64,000 nt of DNA. Origin: Microbacteriaceae bacterium. GTDB lineage: Bacteria; Actinomycetota; Actinomycetes; Actinomycetales; Microbacteriaceae. A program made the position numbers and the translations under genes. The stretch covers positions 1 through 64,000 of the forward strand of contig JAODMO010000039.1 in NCBI GenBank assembly GCA_025464995.1, in the 5' to 3' direction. Positions within the stretch are counted from its first letter, which is position 1; each line of letters starts with the position of its first letter. The notes under the pieces are model-generated. The model ran no database searches, was not told the origin of the DNA, and saw nothing but the letters and a program-made list of their open reading frames with translations. Shown one piece after another: positions 10,851-20,000 of this stretch.

Positions 10851-10871
10851 CGGCGCCTGATTAGGGCGCCG
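10851..10871 (-). terminator. Hairpin between the polymerase-like and nucleotidyltransferase genes
   Basis: CGGCGCC (10851-10857) and GGCGCCG (10865-10871) form a seven-base-pair stem with a seven-base loop in the gap between two leftward genes. There is no T-run. It could end or weaken transcription from the upstream gene. Confidence 0.4.
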
Positions 10872-10918
10872 TCGGATCATGGTTGGTAACTTAGCGCTAT
10901 CGGCCATTCGCGTCGAGA

Positions 10919-12187
10919 CTAATTCTGGGCGCTTGTGCTTGCCCCCTTGGTTGTGCTGGCGCTCGTGTGCGGCAGCGGCTGCGCAAGGAGGTATCTGTCG
11001 GGCGGTATGGCGTGGCCCGGATATCGTGACCGACCCTCGAGTGTCAGGGCGATGGCGAGGAATAACACAAACGTCGCGCTCGACTCGATGAGTCCGTTCT
11101 CCGTAAAGCTGCGAATGAGAATGAGAACAAGCAGGGGAGAGGTGATCGGACGTAGAGACCGGTTGCGCACACTGTCGATGCAGGTAAACAAGACCCACAC
11201 CGCCAATAGCACGGTGCCGATGATTCCCGCCTGAGCGATGATGGAAACCCAACTGCTGTCGAGCACCTGGACGTCACGGAAGCGCTCCTGCACCCCGACC
11301 GTCTTGGCGGCGAGGCCGACACCGATCCACTTGCTCCACGTGTCCAGCGGGGTGTTGAGCACGGCCTCCCACGCGACGGTGCGAGAACTCAGGGTCGCGA
11401 TTTCGTCGACGTTCTGCCCGCGTGCCAGTGCCTCGCGGATGGTGTCGGTAAGAGCAAAGAGCGCTACGAGGACGGGCACGGCGATGATGGACGCAATCGT
11501 CGTGGAGGTCGGCAGTCGCTTCGCATGCAGGAGAACGAGTAGGAGACCGAGGGCTCCCACCAGTAGAGACGTGCGCGATCCAGTCGCTACCACTATGACG
11601 AGCAGTACAACGAAGGGCGGCCAGTTCCACAGTTTGATGCCGTTGCTGACCATCGACCAAGCGAGTCCGAGAATCGGGGGACCAGCCAGCCCGGCGAGCA
11701 CGTTGGGCGCCATCTCTGGAAGGCCACCTGCGAGCCGCCCCTCCGTCAGCCCGGAGGTGAGGCCGGTGATGGAGGTGAAAGCCGACACGACGCCCATCGC
11801 CGCGAGTAACGCACTGAGCACCACTAACGGCGGCGCTGTCCGCACGATCAACACCACCGTGGCGCTCGCGATGATCAGGCGGACGACGAGAACGAGCGCG
11901 GCGTCCGCGTCACCGGTGCTGAGCGCGCCGAGGGCCGAAACTATGATGATGGTGGCCAAGAGCGTGAGGCTACGTCCCCCGGTTGTTCCTCTGACGCGCG
12001 CGGTGGAGTGCACGAGGACGGCCGCGCCGAGCCCCAATATCGCAATGACGGCCTTGCCTACCACTACGGCGTCAGCTCCACCGGAGTAGATGATTCCCCG
12101 CCGCCAAGGCACGACACTCACGACGACGAGCAGCATGACGACGAACACAACCACCGCGAGGCGCTGCGACGCCTTGCGGGTGGTCAT
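10919..12187 (-). CDS. O-antigen ligase / polysaccharide polymerase-like membrane protein
   Basis: 422 residues with about ten to twelve transmembrane helices and a large outer loop (about 275-330) before the last helices, as in the Wzy/WaaL/RfaL superfamily. GSRTSLLVG and the loop GVGLAAKTVG followed by SSWVSIIAQAGIIG are in the expected places. In a Gram-positive cell the likely task is polymerising lipid-linked repeat units of an exopolysaccharide, or transferring the polymer to a carrier. The ATG at 12187 overlaps the stop codon of the Wzz-like gene (ATGA). Upstream extension in the same frame runs antisense-like through that gene and was discarded. Confidence 0.8.
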   Translation of the reverse strand: MTTRKASQRLAVVVFVVMLLVVVSVVPWRRGIIYSGGADAVVVGKAVIAILGLGAAVLVHSTARVRGTTGGRSLTLLATIIIVSALGALSTGDADAALVLVVRLIIASATVVLIVRTAPPLVVLSALLAAMGVVSAFTSITGLTSGLTEGRLAGGLPEMAPNVLAGLAGPPILGLAWSMVSNGIKLWNWPPFVVLLVIVVATGSRTSLLVGALGLLLVLLHAKRLPTSTTIASIIAVPVLVALFALTDTIREALARGQNVDEIATLSSRTVAWEAVLNTPLDTWSKWIGVGLAAKTVGVQERFRDVQVLDSSWVSIIAQAGIIGTVLLAVWVLFTCIDSVRNRSLRPITSPLLVLILIRSFTENGLIESSATFVLFLAIALTLEGRSRYPGHAIPPDRYLLAQPLPHTSASTTKGASTSAQN

Positions 12188-13674
12188 TGCACGTCGTCGG
12201 TGAGGGAGCTTCCGCTCGGTGCTGCGGGCCCCGGCCCGGCCGTGGGGGCGTCGACCGCGCGTGCGCGCACTGGAACGCGTGCGGCCCCCGGCGTCTCCGC
12301 GAAGTCCTCGGGGCGCCAACTCGCGACCACGTCCTCCAGTCTCGAACCCGGCACACCGGTCAATACGATGCCCAGAGGGCGTAATCCGAGAAGGCGGATG
12401 CGCGAAAGAGCGTGAGCAAGCTCTGCCGTTCGGGTGCGTCCATATCGCACCATGACCACGACGCCATCCGTGTAAGGCGCCACAAGCTCCAGCCCCACGG
12501 GTTGCGAGAGTGAAGTCGCTTCGACGACGACGGAATCGAAATTGGCGAGCAGCTCGTCGTTCACGGCCCTGATGTGCTCCTCGGCAGTCTTTTCGGAGAC
12601 CGCCGTGCCTCCCTCGCCCCGTGAGATCACGCTGAATCGCTCCCCGTCGGCGGGGTGGATCGCATCGCGCAGCGGAAGGGAGCCACCCAGCACCTCCGCC
12701 ATCCCTGCACCGTGCTGCGCAGCGGATGACCCGCCCGATCCCCCGACAGATTCGCCTTCGAGCAGACACACAGAGCGTCCCGTCGCGGCGATCGCGCGAG
12801 CGATGGCTCGCCGGTCGAGCCAACCCCCCGCAGACGCGCCGGCGGGAACGAGGAGCAGAAAGCGTGGAAGCCTCCCCGCGTTCGCTTGCTTGATCGCCAG
12901 TTGCGTCTCTCGCAGGAGCGCGGTCTCGCGGAAGAACCTGCTCTCGGCCGCCGTGGCCGTCGACGAGATCTGCGCCGCGGGCTCCCCTCCGGCGTGCGCG
13001 TGCACGACGGAGAGTTGCGGCAGCTCTCCGAGCACGGGCAGGCCGGAGATGCGGCGGATCTGCGCGATCGACCTCACGGCGGTGTCGAGGCGCGCCCAGG
13101 CGATGGCCGCAATCAGGCCGAGCGCAAGGCCGGCGACTACGCCGACGCCGATGATGATCGTTTTCTGCGGTCCGGCGGGCCCGCCTGGAGCGGTCGCGGG
13201 GTTGCTGATGTCGAGGGTCGTCCGGTAGCGGTCGTCACCAGAAGAGTTCTCGATGTCGGAGACCGCGGCCGATACGTTGGCCGCGACGGAATTCGCGATG
13301 TCGGCGGCGGTCTGAGCCGAGGGGGCTTCGGCCTCAATCTGCAGCAGAAGGGTCGTCGCGGGATTGACGGCAGTGATGTAGCCGCTCAGCTCGCCCACCG
13401 AGACATCCAGTCCGAGCTCCTCGATCGTCTGAGCGAGCACCTCCTCGCTGAACGCGAGCTCGGGATACGAGCTGATGCGGTCGAGGCTGTACTGCGATCG
13501 ATCGCTCAACGTGCCCTCTGTCGACTCGACGTTGAGCAGAAGCGATGCGCGCGCCGTGTATGTGGGCGGCAGCGTGAACGCGAGTCCGGCGGCAACCCCC
13601 GCCCCCAGAATGAACCCCGCGATGATGACAACCCATCGCTCTCGAAATATCTGGAGGTACCCCTGTTGTTCCAT
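12184..13674 (-). CDS. Wzz-type chain-length regulator fused to a degenerate CpsD/BY-kinase domain
   Basis: 496 residues. A Wzz domain (about 1-195) is bounded by two membrane helices (IIAGFILGAGVAAGLAFTL and TIIIGVGVVAGLALGLIAAI). The second half aligns with tyrosine-kinase (CpsD) domains, but its nucleotide site is lost. The P-loop is replaced by VPAGASAGGWLDRRA without GK[ST], Walker A' reads LLEGE instead of VDxD, and the Walker B strand reads VVVEATS. No tyrosine cluster ends the protein. It probably sets polymer length with the neighbouring polymerase but should not phosphorylate. Its start is at the end of a divergent control region, and it is translationally coupled to the polymerase gene. 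Confidence 0.82.
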   Translation of the reverse strand: MEQQGYLQIFRERWVVIIAGFILGAGVAAGLAFTLPPTYTARASLLLNVESTEGTLSDRSQYSLDRISSYPELAFSEEVLAQTIEELGLDVSVGELSGYITAVNPATTLLLQIEAEAPSAQTAADIANSVAANVSAAVSDIENSSGDDRYRTTLDISNPATAPGGPAGPQKTIIIGVGVVAGLALGLIAAIAWARLDTAVRSIAQIRRISGLPVLGELPQLSVVHAHAGGEPAAQISSTATAAESRFFRETALLRETQLAIKQANAGRLPRFLLLVPAGASAGGWLDRRAIARAIAATGRSVCLLEGESVGGSGGSSAAQHGAGMAEVLGGSLPLRDAIHPADGERFSVISRGEGGTAVSEKTAEEHIRAVNDELLANFDSVVVEATSLSQPVGLELVAPYTDGVVVMVRYGRTRTAELAHALSRIRLLGLRPLGIVLTGVPGSRLEDVVASWRPEDFAETPGAARVPVRARAVDAPTAGPGPAAPSGSSLTDDVQ

Positions 13675-13722
13675 CGAGCCTTCATCCGTCGGGTAGAGCG
13701 AGACGCGCAGGAGTTGAATGTA

Positions 13723-13786
13723 TCACCGGCGTGGTGAGGTTCGTAGCCCTTCTTTGTGAGCGACGCACTTGTTTATGAGCGACGCA
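13723..13786. promoter_or_regulatory. Divergent control region with a palindrome and a direct repeat
   Basis: In the 199 bases between the Wzz-like and beta-helix genes, TCACC-GGCGT-GGTGA (13723-13737) is an inverted repeat. It is followed by two exact copies of TGAGCGACGCA (13757-13767 and 13776-13786), 19 bases apart, so roughly on one face of the helix. These look like regulator sites, but no -35/-10 pair stands out. Confidence 0.35.
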
Positions 13787-13873
13787 GTACGCACAATACT
13801 GGTAACCCGAAACCGGACCGCGTGCGGCTCGGCGTATACAGCGCCGCGACGCATTGCCAACTGGAAGAGCTTC

Positions 13874-15745
13874 ATGACGGCACGAGGCCCCCATCGACCG
13901 ACGTCAAGCGCTCGCGCGCGCGGTGCCACGCGGAGCCCGGAGGAGCGTCGGCACCTCCGAAGGGCGGCCGTCGCGTGGGTTGTTGTCGCGGCCCTTGTCG
14001 TCGGAATCGCCTACGGCACCGTTGCTTTCATCGTCTCGCAAGCGGAAGGCGGCCCGACGGCGGTCGCGCCTCCTCCGGTCGAGGATTTCGCCCCCGGCGC
14101 GGCAGCGGTGGGCACCACGGCATATCCTGTGCCAGAGACTGCGCTTTTCGTCTCCAAAGAGGGGGCCGATGAAGCGGCCGGCACCGAAGCGGCACCACTT
14201 CGTACCGTGCAGCAGGCCGTGACGGTAGCGACCCCCGGCCAGACGATCGTGGTCCGTGAAGGCAGTTATCACCAGCGCGTCACTGTCACAGCTGACAAGC
14301 CGGTCACGATCCAGCCCTACCCCGACGAGGAAGTCTGGTTCGACGGCAGTGTAGTGCTGACCGAGTGGGTTCCGGACGGAGGCATGTGGATTGCGGAGGG
14401 GTGGGCGACCGGCTTTGACTCCAGTCCTACGTACGCGCGCGGGGCGCCCGACAACACCGAGGAAGGCTGGAACTTCATCAACCCCGAGTTTCCCCTCGCC
14501 GCACACCCGGACCAGGTCTGGGTTGACGGCGAACAACTCAGGCAGGTCGCTACCTCCGACGACGTCGTCGACGGCGCTTTCGCTGTCGACGCGGGCTCCA
14601 GCCGCCTGTTTCTGGGAACGGACCCGAGTAACCGGGAGGTGCGCGCCAGTGACAAAACCAAGGCGTTCGCTATTCAGTCCGAGAACACCGTGCTGCGCGG
14701 TATCGGAGTGCGTCGCTACGCGACCTCCGTGCCCGGCTTCGGCGCCATCACTGTTGAGGCGGCTGGAGTAACCATTGAGAATGTGGTCATCGAGCAGAGC
14801 GCCACGACGGGCCTTTTCGTCGCAGCAGGGAACGCGACGATCACGGGCGTCACGCTGAGGGCCAACGGGATGATGGGCATGGGTGCCAACTTCGCAGACG
14901 GCATGCGCGTGCGCGGGCTGCTCTCGAGCGGCAATAACACCGAGCACTTCAACAACTCCCCCGTGTCCGGGGGCGTGAAAATCACCAGGTCTCGCGAGCT
15001 TGTCATCGAGAAGAGTCAGTTCAGCGACAACTTCGGGCCCGGACTGTGGTTCGATCAATCGAACGCCGATGTGAAAGTCGTGGGGAACGCCATCTCGGCA
15101 AACCAAGGCCACGGGCTCTTTCTCGAGATCTCATCGTCCTTTGCGGTAGCGGGAAACACGATCAGCGACAACCTCGACAACGGCGTCAAGATCAACGACA
15201 CCAACGAGGTCGAGATGTGGAACAACACCGTGACCAACAATGGGCGCAACCTCAGCATTGTTCAGGACACCCGGCGGGCGAGCGACTCGAGCGTTCCCGG
15301 CCACGACGACAGGCGGAAGTCCGACCCCTCGATGACCTGGATTCTCGACGACATCGTGGTGAGCAACAACGTGTTCTCTGGCTCGACGGGTGATTGCGTC
15401 GTCTGCGTCGAGGACTATTCCGGCGAATTCACCGCGGAGCAGCTCGGAGTGGTTCTCAAGTCGAACGCGTATCAAAGGGTTTCCGCAGGCGCGCCACGCT
15501 GGCTCATCGTGTGGTCCAAGGGAAAGGGCAACCCGGCGGTTTTCACCGATCTGGCGACATTCACCGACGAGACTGGGCTCGAGCGCACGGGGGTTGAGCT
15601 GAGTGATGGCGCCGCGGCCGAGCGGTCATGGCTGGCGCAGGGAAACGAGGCGTCGCCCGTGGTCGCGCAGGCGCGCAGCATTCCGGCGCCGATCCGACAG
15701 CTGCTCGGTTGGTCGGCCGCCGTCCGGCAGATGGGCGCTTCTTAG
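13874..15745 (+). CDS. Membrane-anchored right-handed beta-helix protein (DUF1565/parallel beta-helix repeats)
   Basis: 623 residues from ATG 13874, which has GGAAGAG just upstream; the frame is open back to 13769 but lacks a Shine-Dalgarno there. A basic N-terminus precedes one transmembrane helix (VAWVVVAALVVGIAYGTVAF). A DUF1565-like start (LFVSKEGADE, then APLRTVQQAV) leads to many short repeats with N-N and G-N-T-I-S turns (about 250-470), typical of parallel beta-helix lyases, epimerases and glycosidases. No catalytic signature could be identified. Set in a polysaccharide locus, it could bind, trim or modify the polymer outside the cell. It converges on the flippase gene. Confidence 0.75.
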   Translation: MTARGPHRPTSSARARGATRSPEERRHLRRAAVAWVVVAALVVGIAYGTVAFIVSQAEGGPTAVAPPPVEDFAPGAAAVGTTAYPVPETALFVSKEGADEAAGTEAAPLRTVQQAVTVATPGQTIVVREGSYHQRVTVTADKPVTIQPYPDEEVWFDGSVVLTEWVPDGGMWIAEGWATGFDSSPTYARGAPDNTEEGWNFINPEFPLAAHPDQVWVDGEQLRQVATSDDVVDGAFAVDAGSSRLFLGTDPSNREVRASDKTKAFAIQSENTVLRGIGVRRYATSVPGFGAITVEAAGVTIENVVIEQSATTGLFVAAGNATITGVTLRANGMMGMGANFADGMRVRGLLSSGNNTEHFNNSPVSGGVKITRSRELVIEKSQFSDNFGPGLWFDQSNADVKVVGNAISANQGHGLFLEISSSFAVAGNTISDNLDNGVKINDTNEVEMWNNTVTNNGRNLSIVQDTRRASDSSVPGHDDRRKSDPSMTWILDDIVVSNNVFSGSTGDCVVCVEDYSGEFTAEQLGVVLKSNAYQRVSAGAPRWLIVWSKGKGNPAVFTDLATFTDETGLERTGVELSDGAAAERSWLAQGNEASPVVAQARSIPAPIRQLLGWSAAVRQMGAS

Positions 15746-15766
15746 CCGAACCTTGTGATTGAGACT

Positions 15767-15790
15767 GCCGTACGTATTAAAAGGTACGGC
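15767..15790. terminator. Bidirectional hairpin between converging genes
   Basis: GCCGTAC (15767-15773) and GTACGGC (15784-15790) form a perfect seven-base-pair stem around an A/T-rich loop. It lies at the junction of the rightward beta-helix gene and the leftward flippase gene and overlaps the last codons of the latter. Confidence 0.5.
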
Positions 15791-16997
15791 CTGCGCGGCG
15801 ACGTCCGCGCGACGGAGGCCGGAGCAGTATGAAACGGATTGCGGCGCCGCCCGCAAGCGAACCCACCGCCAACACGAGGGGCACGGCCTCCGCGGGGGCC
15901 CCGAGCGCGAGCGCGGTCAGAACGGCGACGCAGGAAAGCGCGGTATCGGCGAACCTGATCGCGAAAACCGTGAACTGCCGCCCCCCCATGGCGGCAAGCG
16001 CACCGTATGGAGTCACAGCCGAGACCGAGGCGGTATACGCGAGCCAACCGAGCACGGCGATGAAGGGAGGAGTCACGCCGAACAGCAACTGTCCGATCCA
16101 CGGCAGGCAGACGACCATGAGGAGTCCGAGCACCACGGTGATGCCGAGGAGTGTGAGCACTGCGCGGTCCGCCTTCCGCAGCCGGCGTCGCATCGGCGTG
16201 ATGTCATCCTTCGCGTAGGTCACGAAAAGGAACGACGTGAGGCCGGAGACGACGAGCATGGCTGGCGCGACATAGACGCGCGCCGACTCGAGCAGGCCGA
16301 TTGCCGTGAGGCCAAGGGAGAGGGTCACGAGTGCGCGTACCGCGGTCAGCAGGGCTGGCCGCAACAGCTGCTGGCCGGCCCGCCAGGCGCCGTATCTGGC
16401 TACGGCTCCGAGCGCTCCACCGCCCAAAGATACGAGGAAGCGCTCCTCCCGGGGAAGTAGCGGGATGCATAGCGCGATCGCGAGCGCCTGCCCGATGGCT
16501 ATGGCGAGCAGGAACGTGTCGAGTGTCGGGGCGTCCGTCAGGGTTGCAACGCCGATCGTTGCGAGAGATCCGGCGAAGGCGGCAAGGTCCAGTGCCGCGA
16601 CGCGCCAGAAGGCCATATTCGCCATGAGGAGTCGACGAGCGAGTTCCTCGAAAGCGAACAGCACAACGGCGATGGCGAACAGTATTCCCTGGGTTGGCGA
16701 GATGAGTCCCGATGCCCAGCATCCGACTGCGGCCAGAATTCCTCCCGTCGCCGAGATGCCGAGCGCATACTGCTCGAGTGCCGACCGCAGGGAGCGTTCC
16801 CTGCGGTCGAGCACGACGAGGGGGTCTCCCACGAAACCGGTGATGATCCCGGCGACGAGGACCATGATGCCGTAGAGGATGGCGAAGGCGCCGAGCCCAT
16901 CGAGGCCGAGCGAGCGCACCACAAGTATCTGCAGCGTGAAGCTGGCCAGCGCTTGAGCGCCCTGAGCGCCCACCGCGCCGATGGCGCTCCGTCTCAC
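15777..16997 (-). CDS. Oligosaccharide flippase-like membrane protein (Wzx/MATE-type)
   Basis: 406 residues with about twelve transmembrane helices spread over the whole length and few polar loops. The opening (QALASFTLQILVVRSLGLDGLGAFAILYG, described here as residues 14-42) resembles the first helices of polysaccharide exporters of the MOP superfamily. Such proteins flip undecaprenyl-linked repeat units to the outer face, where a Wzy-type polymerase (the gene at 10.9-12.2 kb) joins them. The start is GTG at 16997 without a clear Shine-Dalgarno. It lies 17 bases after the giant surface-protein gene, so it may be read from the same transcript. Confidence 0.75.
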   Translation of the reverse strand: MRRSAIGAVGAQGAQALASFTLQILVVRSLGLDGLGAFAILYGIMVLVAGIITGFVGDPLVVLDRRERSLRSALEQYALGISATGGILAAVGCWASGLISPTQGILFAIAVVLFAFEELARRLLMANMAFWRVAALDLAAFAGSLATIGVATLTDAPTLDTFLLAIAIGQALAIALCIPLLPREERFLVSLGGGALGAVARYGAWRAGQQLLRPALLTAVRALVTLSLGLTAIGLLESARVYVAPAMLVVSGLTSFLFVTYAKDDITPMRRRLRKADRAVLTLLGITVVLGLLMVVCLPWIGQLLFGVTPPFIAVLGWLAYTASVSAVTPYGALAAMGGRQFTVFAIRFADTALSCVAVLTALALGAPAEAVPLVLAVGSLAGGAAIRFILLRPPSRGRRRAGRTF

Positions 16998-17014
16998 CCC
17001 GCCGACCCCGACGG

Positions 17015-20000
17015 TTACCGTGCCGCTCGGGCGACGAAGTTGTCGTGACGAATGGTAAACGGCGCGTTGGTGGCCGATGCTGACACGTAACTCTCCAGCC
17101 CGATCGGGCCGGCAACCTGCAGCGCCGCCGTCGCGTCCGTACCCGTGACCTGCCAGGCCGAGGGCTCAACTGTGCCGACCGCCCAGAGCTTCGCGCTGAT
17201 GGTCGTGGGTGCCGCTCCGGTCACACGTACCTTGAGCACGAGCTTGTCGCCCGGAGCGTAACTGAGCCCGGCCACCGTGGCGTTGCCCAGAATGGTGGCC
17301 GACCCGCGGACGACCTGGACTGCGACGGCACCCGAGGGCAAAAGGCGAACGCGACCTTGGTAGAAGTCGGCTCCCGCCTGTCGAGCGACAAGCCCGGCGA
17401 CAGCCTGACCGACCAATACAGGCTTGTCGGATGACACCTCGACCTGCAACTCGACGTCGGCCACGCTGACACCGCTCAGCAACGCCCTGCGCGTCGCACC
17501 CGCCGTGGTGACGAACGCCCCCGATTCGCCGTTGACCGAGTAACTTGCGTTAGCCGGCGTCGACCAGGTCCCGCCGCTTGTGGCGGCGCCCCAGCCCGCG
17601 GCCGACGTGCGCGCGAAGTCGTCGGCGGCGAGAGCGGCAGCGGGGTCCGGTGGCGGTGGCGCCGTCACGGTGACGGGCGCGCTCGTGACGCCTGTGGATC
17701 CGTCATCGTCGGTCACGGTGAGAGTGACCGTGTACGTGCCGGCAGAGGCGTAGGCATGACTTGCTGTGACCCCTGCCCCCGTGCCGCCGTCGCCGTACGT
17801 CCAAGCGTATGAGGAGATGGTTCCATCGGCGTCACTCGATGCCGTGGCGTTCACGTTGGCGACGAGACCGCTGGTTGAGGAGCCGAATCTCGCCGTCGGC
17901 GCGGCGTTCGCCGGTGGTGGCGGAGCCACCACTCCCGCTCCCGTGGTGGCGACGAAGTTGTCGAAGCGGGCCGCGAGCGGTGCGTTCGTGATGGAGGCGG
18001 AGGCGTAGCCCACGAGTCCGACCGAGCCGGCACTCTGCAGGCCCGCGACAGACGACGTAGCGGTTACCGACCACGAAGCGGGCTCGGCGGTGCCGGTGGG
18101 CCAGACCTTCGAGCTGATCGTTGTGGGGGATACGCCGGCGATGCGGGTGCGCATCGTAAGGCTCGTGCCGGGGGAGTAATTACCCGGCACGGTCGCATTG
18201 GCCAGCACGGTCGAGCCGCCCTGCAGGATCTGGACGGCCAGGCCGCCTCCGACGAGGAACCGCACGCGCGACTGGTAGTAATCGCTCGCTGTCTGGCGGG
18301 CCACGATTCCGGCGTAGGCGCCGCCGCCCGTCATCGCCTTGTCGAATGACAGGTCGGTCGTCAGGTCGACGTCGGTCACCGAGACAGCGCCGAGTGTCGC
18401 CTTACGTGTCGCTCCCGCGGTATGGCTCAGCGCGCCCGATCCGGAGCCGACGCTCGCATTCGCGGCACTCGAGACAGTCCAGGAACCGCCCGTGTTGGCG
18501 GCACCCCATCCGGATGCCGTTGTGCGTGTGAAGCGATCCTCCGCGACCGTAGTGCTCGTGGGGGCGGCGATGGCCGTGACCACGGTGGTCTCCGAGTCGC
18601 TCTGGCCAGCGCCATCCGTCACGGTCAGGGTCACTGAGTAGTCGCCCGCGGCGGCGAAGGTGTGCGAAGCGGTGGCGCCCGTTCCTGTCGAACCGTCACC
18701 GAATGCCCACGCGTATCCGGCGATCGGCCCGTCATCGGTCGAGCCAGAGGCGTCGACCGCCACGGTGAGGTTCGTCATCGTGGCCGTGAAGGCCGCAGTT
18801 GGCGTGCCATTCGGAGCGACGACGGTGACCCCATGGCTGGCGGAGCCACTCGCGCCACGGTTATCCGTGACGACGAGCGTTGCAATGTACGAGCCGCCCA
18901 CCGCGTAGTTATGCGTGGCAGTTGCCCCGGCGGCGTGGGGAGTCCCGTCGCCGAAGTCCCAGTCGTAACTCGCCACCGTTCCGTCCGGGTCGGTGGAATC
19001 GGTGGGGCTGAACGCCACGCTGAGCCCGGAAGCCACGAATTCGAAGGCGGCAGTCGGTGCCACGTTCGGCGCGGAGACGCTGATCGTGTGGGGGACGGAC
19101 GCCACCCCGCCGTCATTGTCGGTGACGGTGAGCGTGAGAGTGTAGGTGCCGGCCGCGGCATACTCGTGGGAAGTGGTGACCCCCGACCCTGCCGTACCGT
19201 CACCGAAGTCCCATATGTACGAAGCGATACCCCCGTCGGGGTCGGATGACCCCGACGCGTCGACGTCGGCCCTGAGATCCGTGAGCACCTCGGTGAAGAT
19301 GGGTGTCGGCACAGTGTTCAGGTGTGCCACAGTCACCTCCCGAGTTTGCGCCGCGGATGCCCCGTCGTCGTCGAGCACCGTGAGAGTGACCGTGTAGGTG
19401 CCGGCCACCGAGTAGGTGTGGCTTGCCGTCGGTTCTGTGCCGGAGATCACTCCGGAGCTGTCGCCGAAGTCCCAGTCGTACTGGGCGATGGTGCCGTCAC
19501 TGTCAGTCGAGGCGCTCGCGTTGAGGGAGACGCGTAGGTCATCGGTCGCCGCGGTGAACGAGGCCGACGGTTCGACGTTTCTCGGCACTGGCTTGCCCAG
19601 CTCGAAGTGGGCCGCCACCGTGGAGGCGTTGAGAGCGCTGGGGTAGACCGCGAATTCATCAAGGTCACCGGCAAAGTAGGAATCGCTGGATCCCCACGTC
19701 CTGTCGCCTCCGGCCCGCCAGTACCCGGTGTATCCCTCGGCCGATGCCTGCGGGTCCGTGCCGGCGAGTGCGCCGTCGACATAGAGCCTCATGCCGGCCG
19801 ACGACTGCGTTGCAACCACGTGATGCCATGCGCCATCGTTGTAGGCGCTCGGCGTAGTGATCATGTTTGTCTGTCCGGTGTAGGTGCCGAAGACCAGCCT
19901 TCCGTCGTCCTGCATGTACACGTGGCGGTCATAGCTTCCCGAGAGTCCGGATTGCGCCGCGCCGAAGCCCGTCAGTTTGCCGCCGCGCGTGGTCGTGGTC

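Noticed and set aside
10897..10918. A GCCGATAG on the minus strand near the end of the polymerase-like gene that resembles a sigma28 -10 box
   Set aside because: At the 15-base spacing the upstream element would be ATTA rather than TAAC, and the downstream nucleotidyltransferase has no link to flagella. Probably chance.
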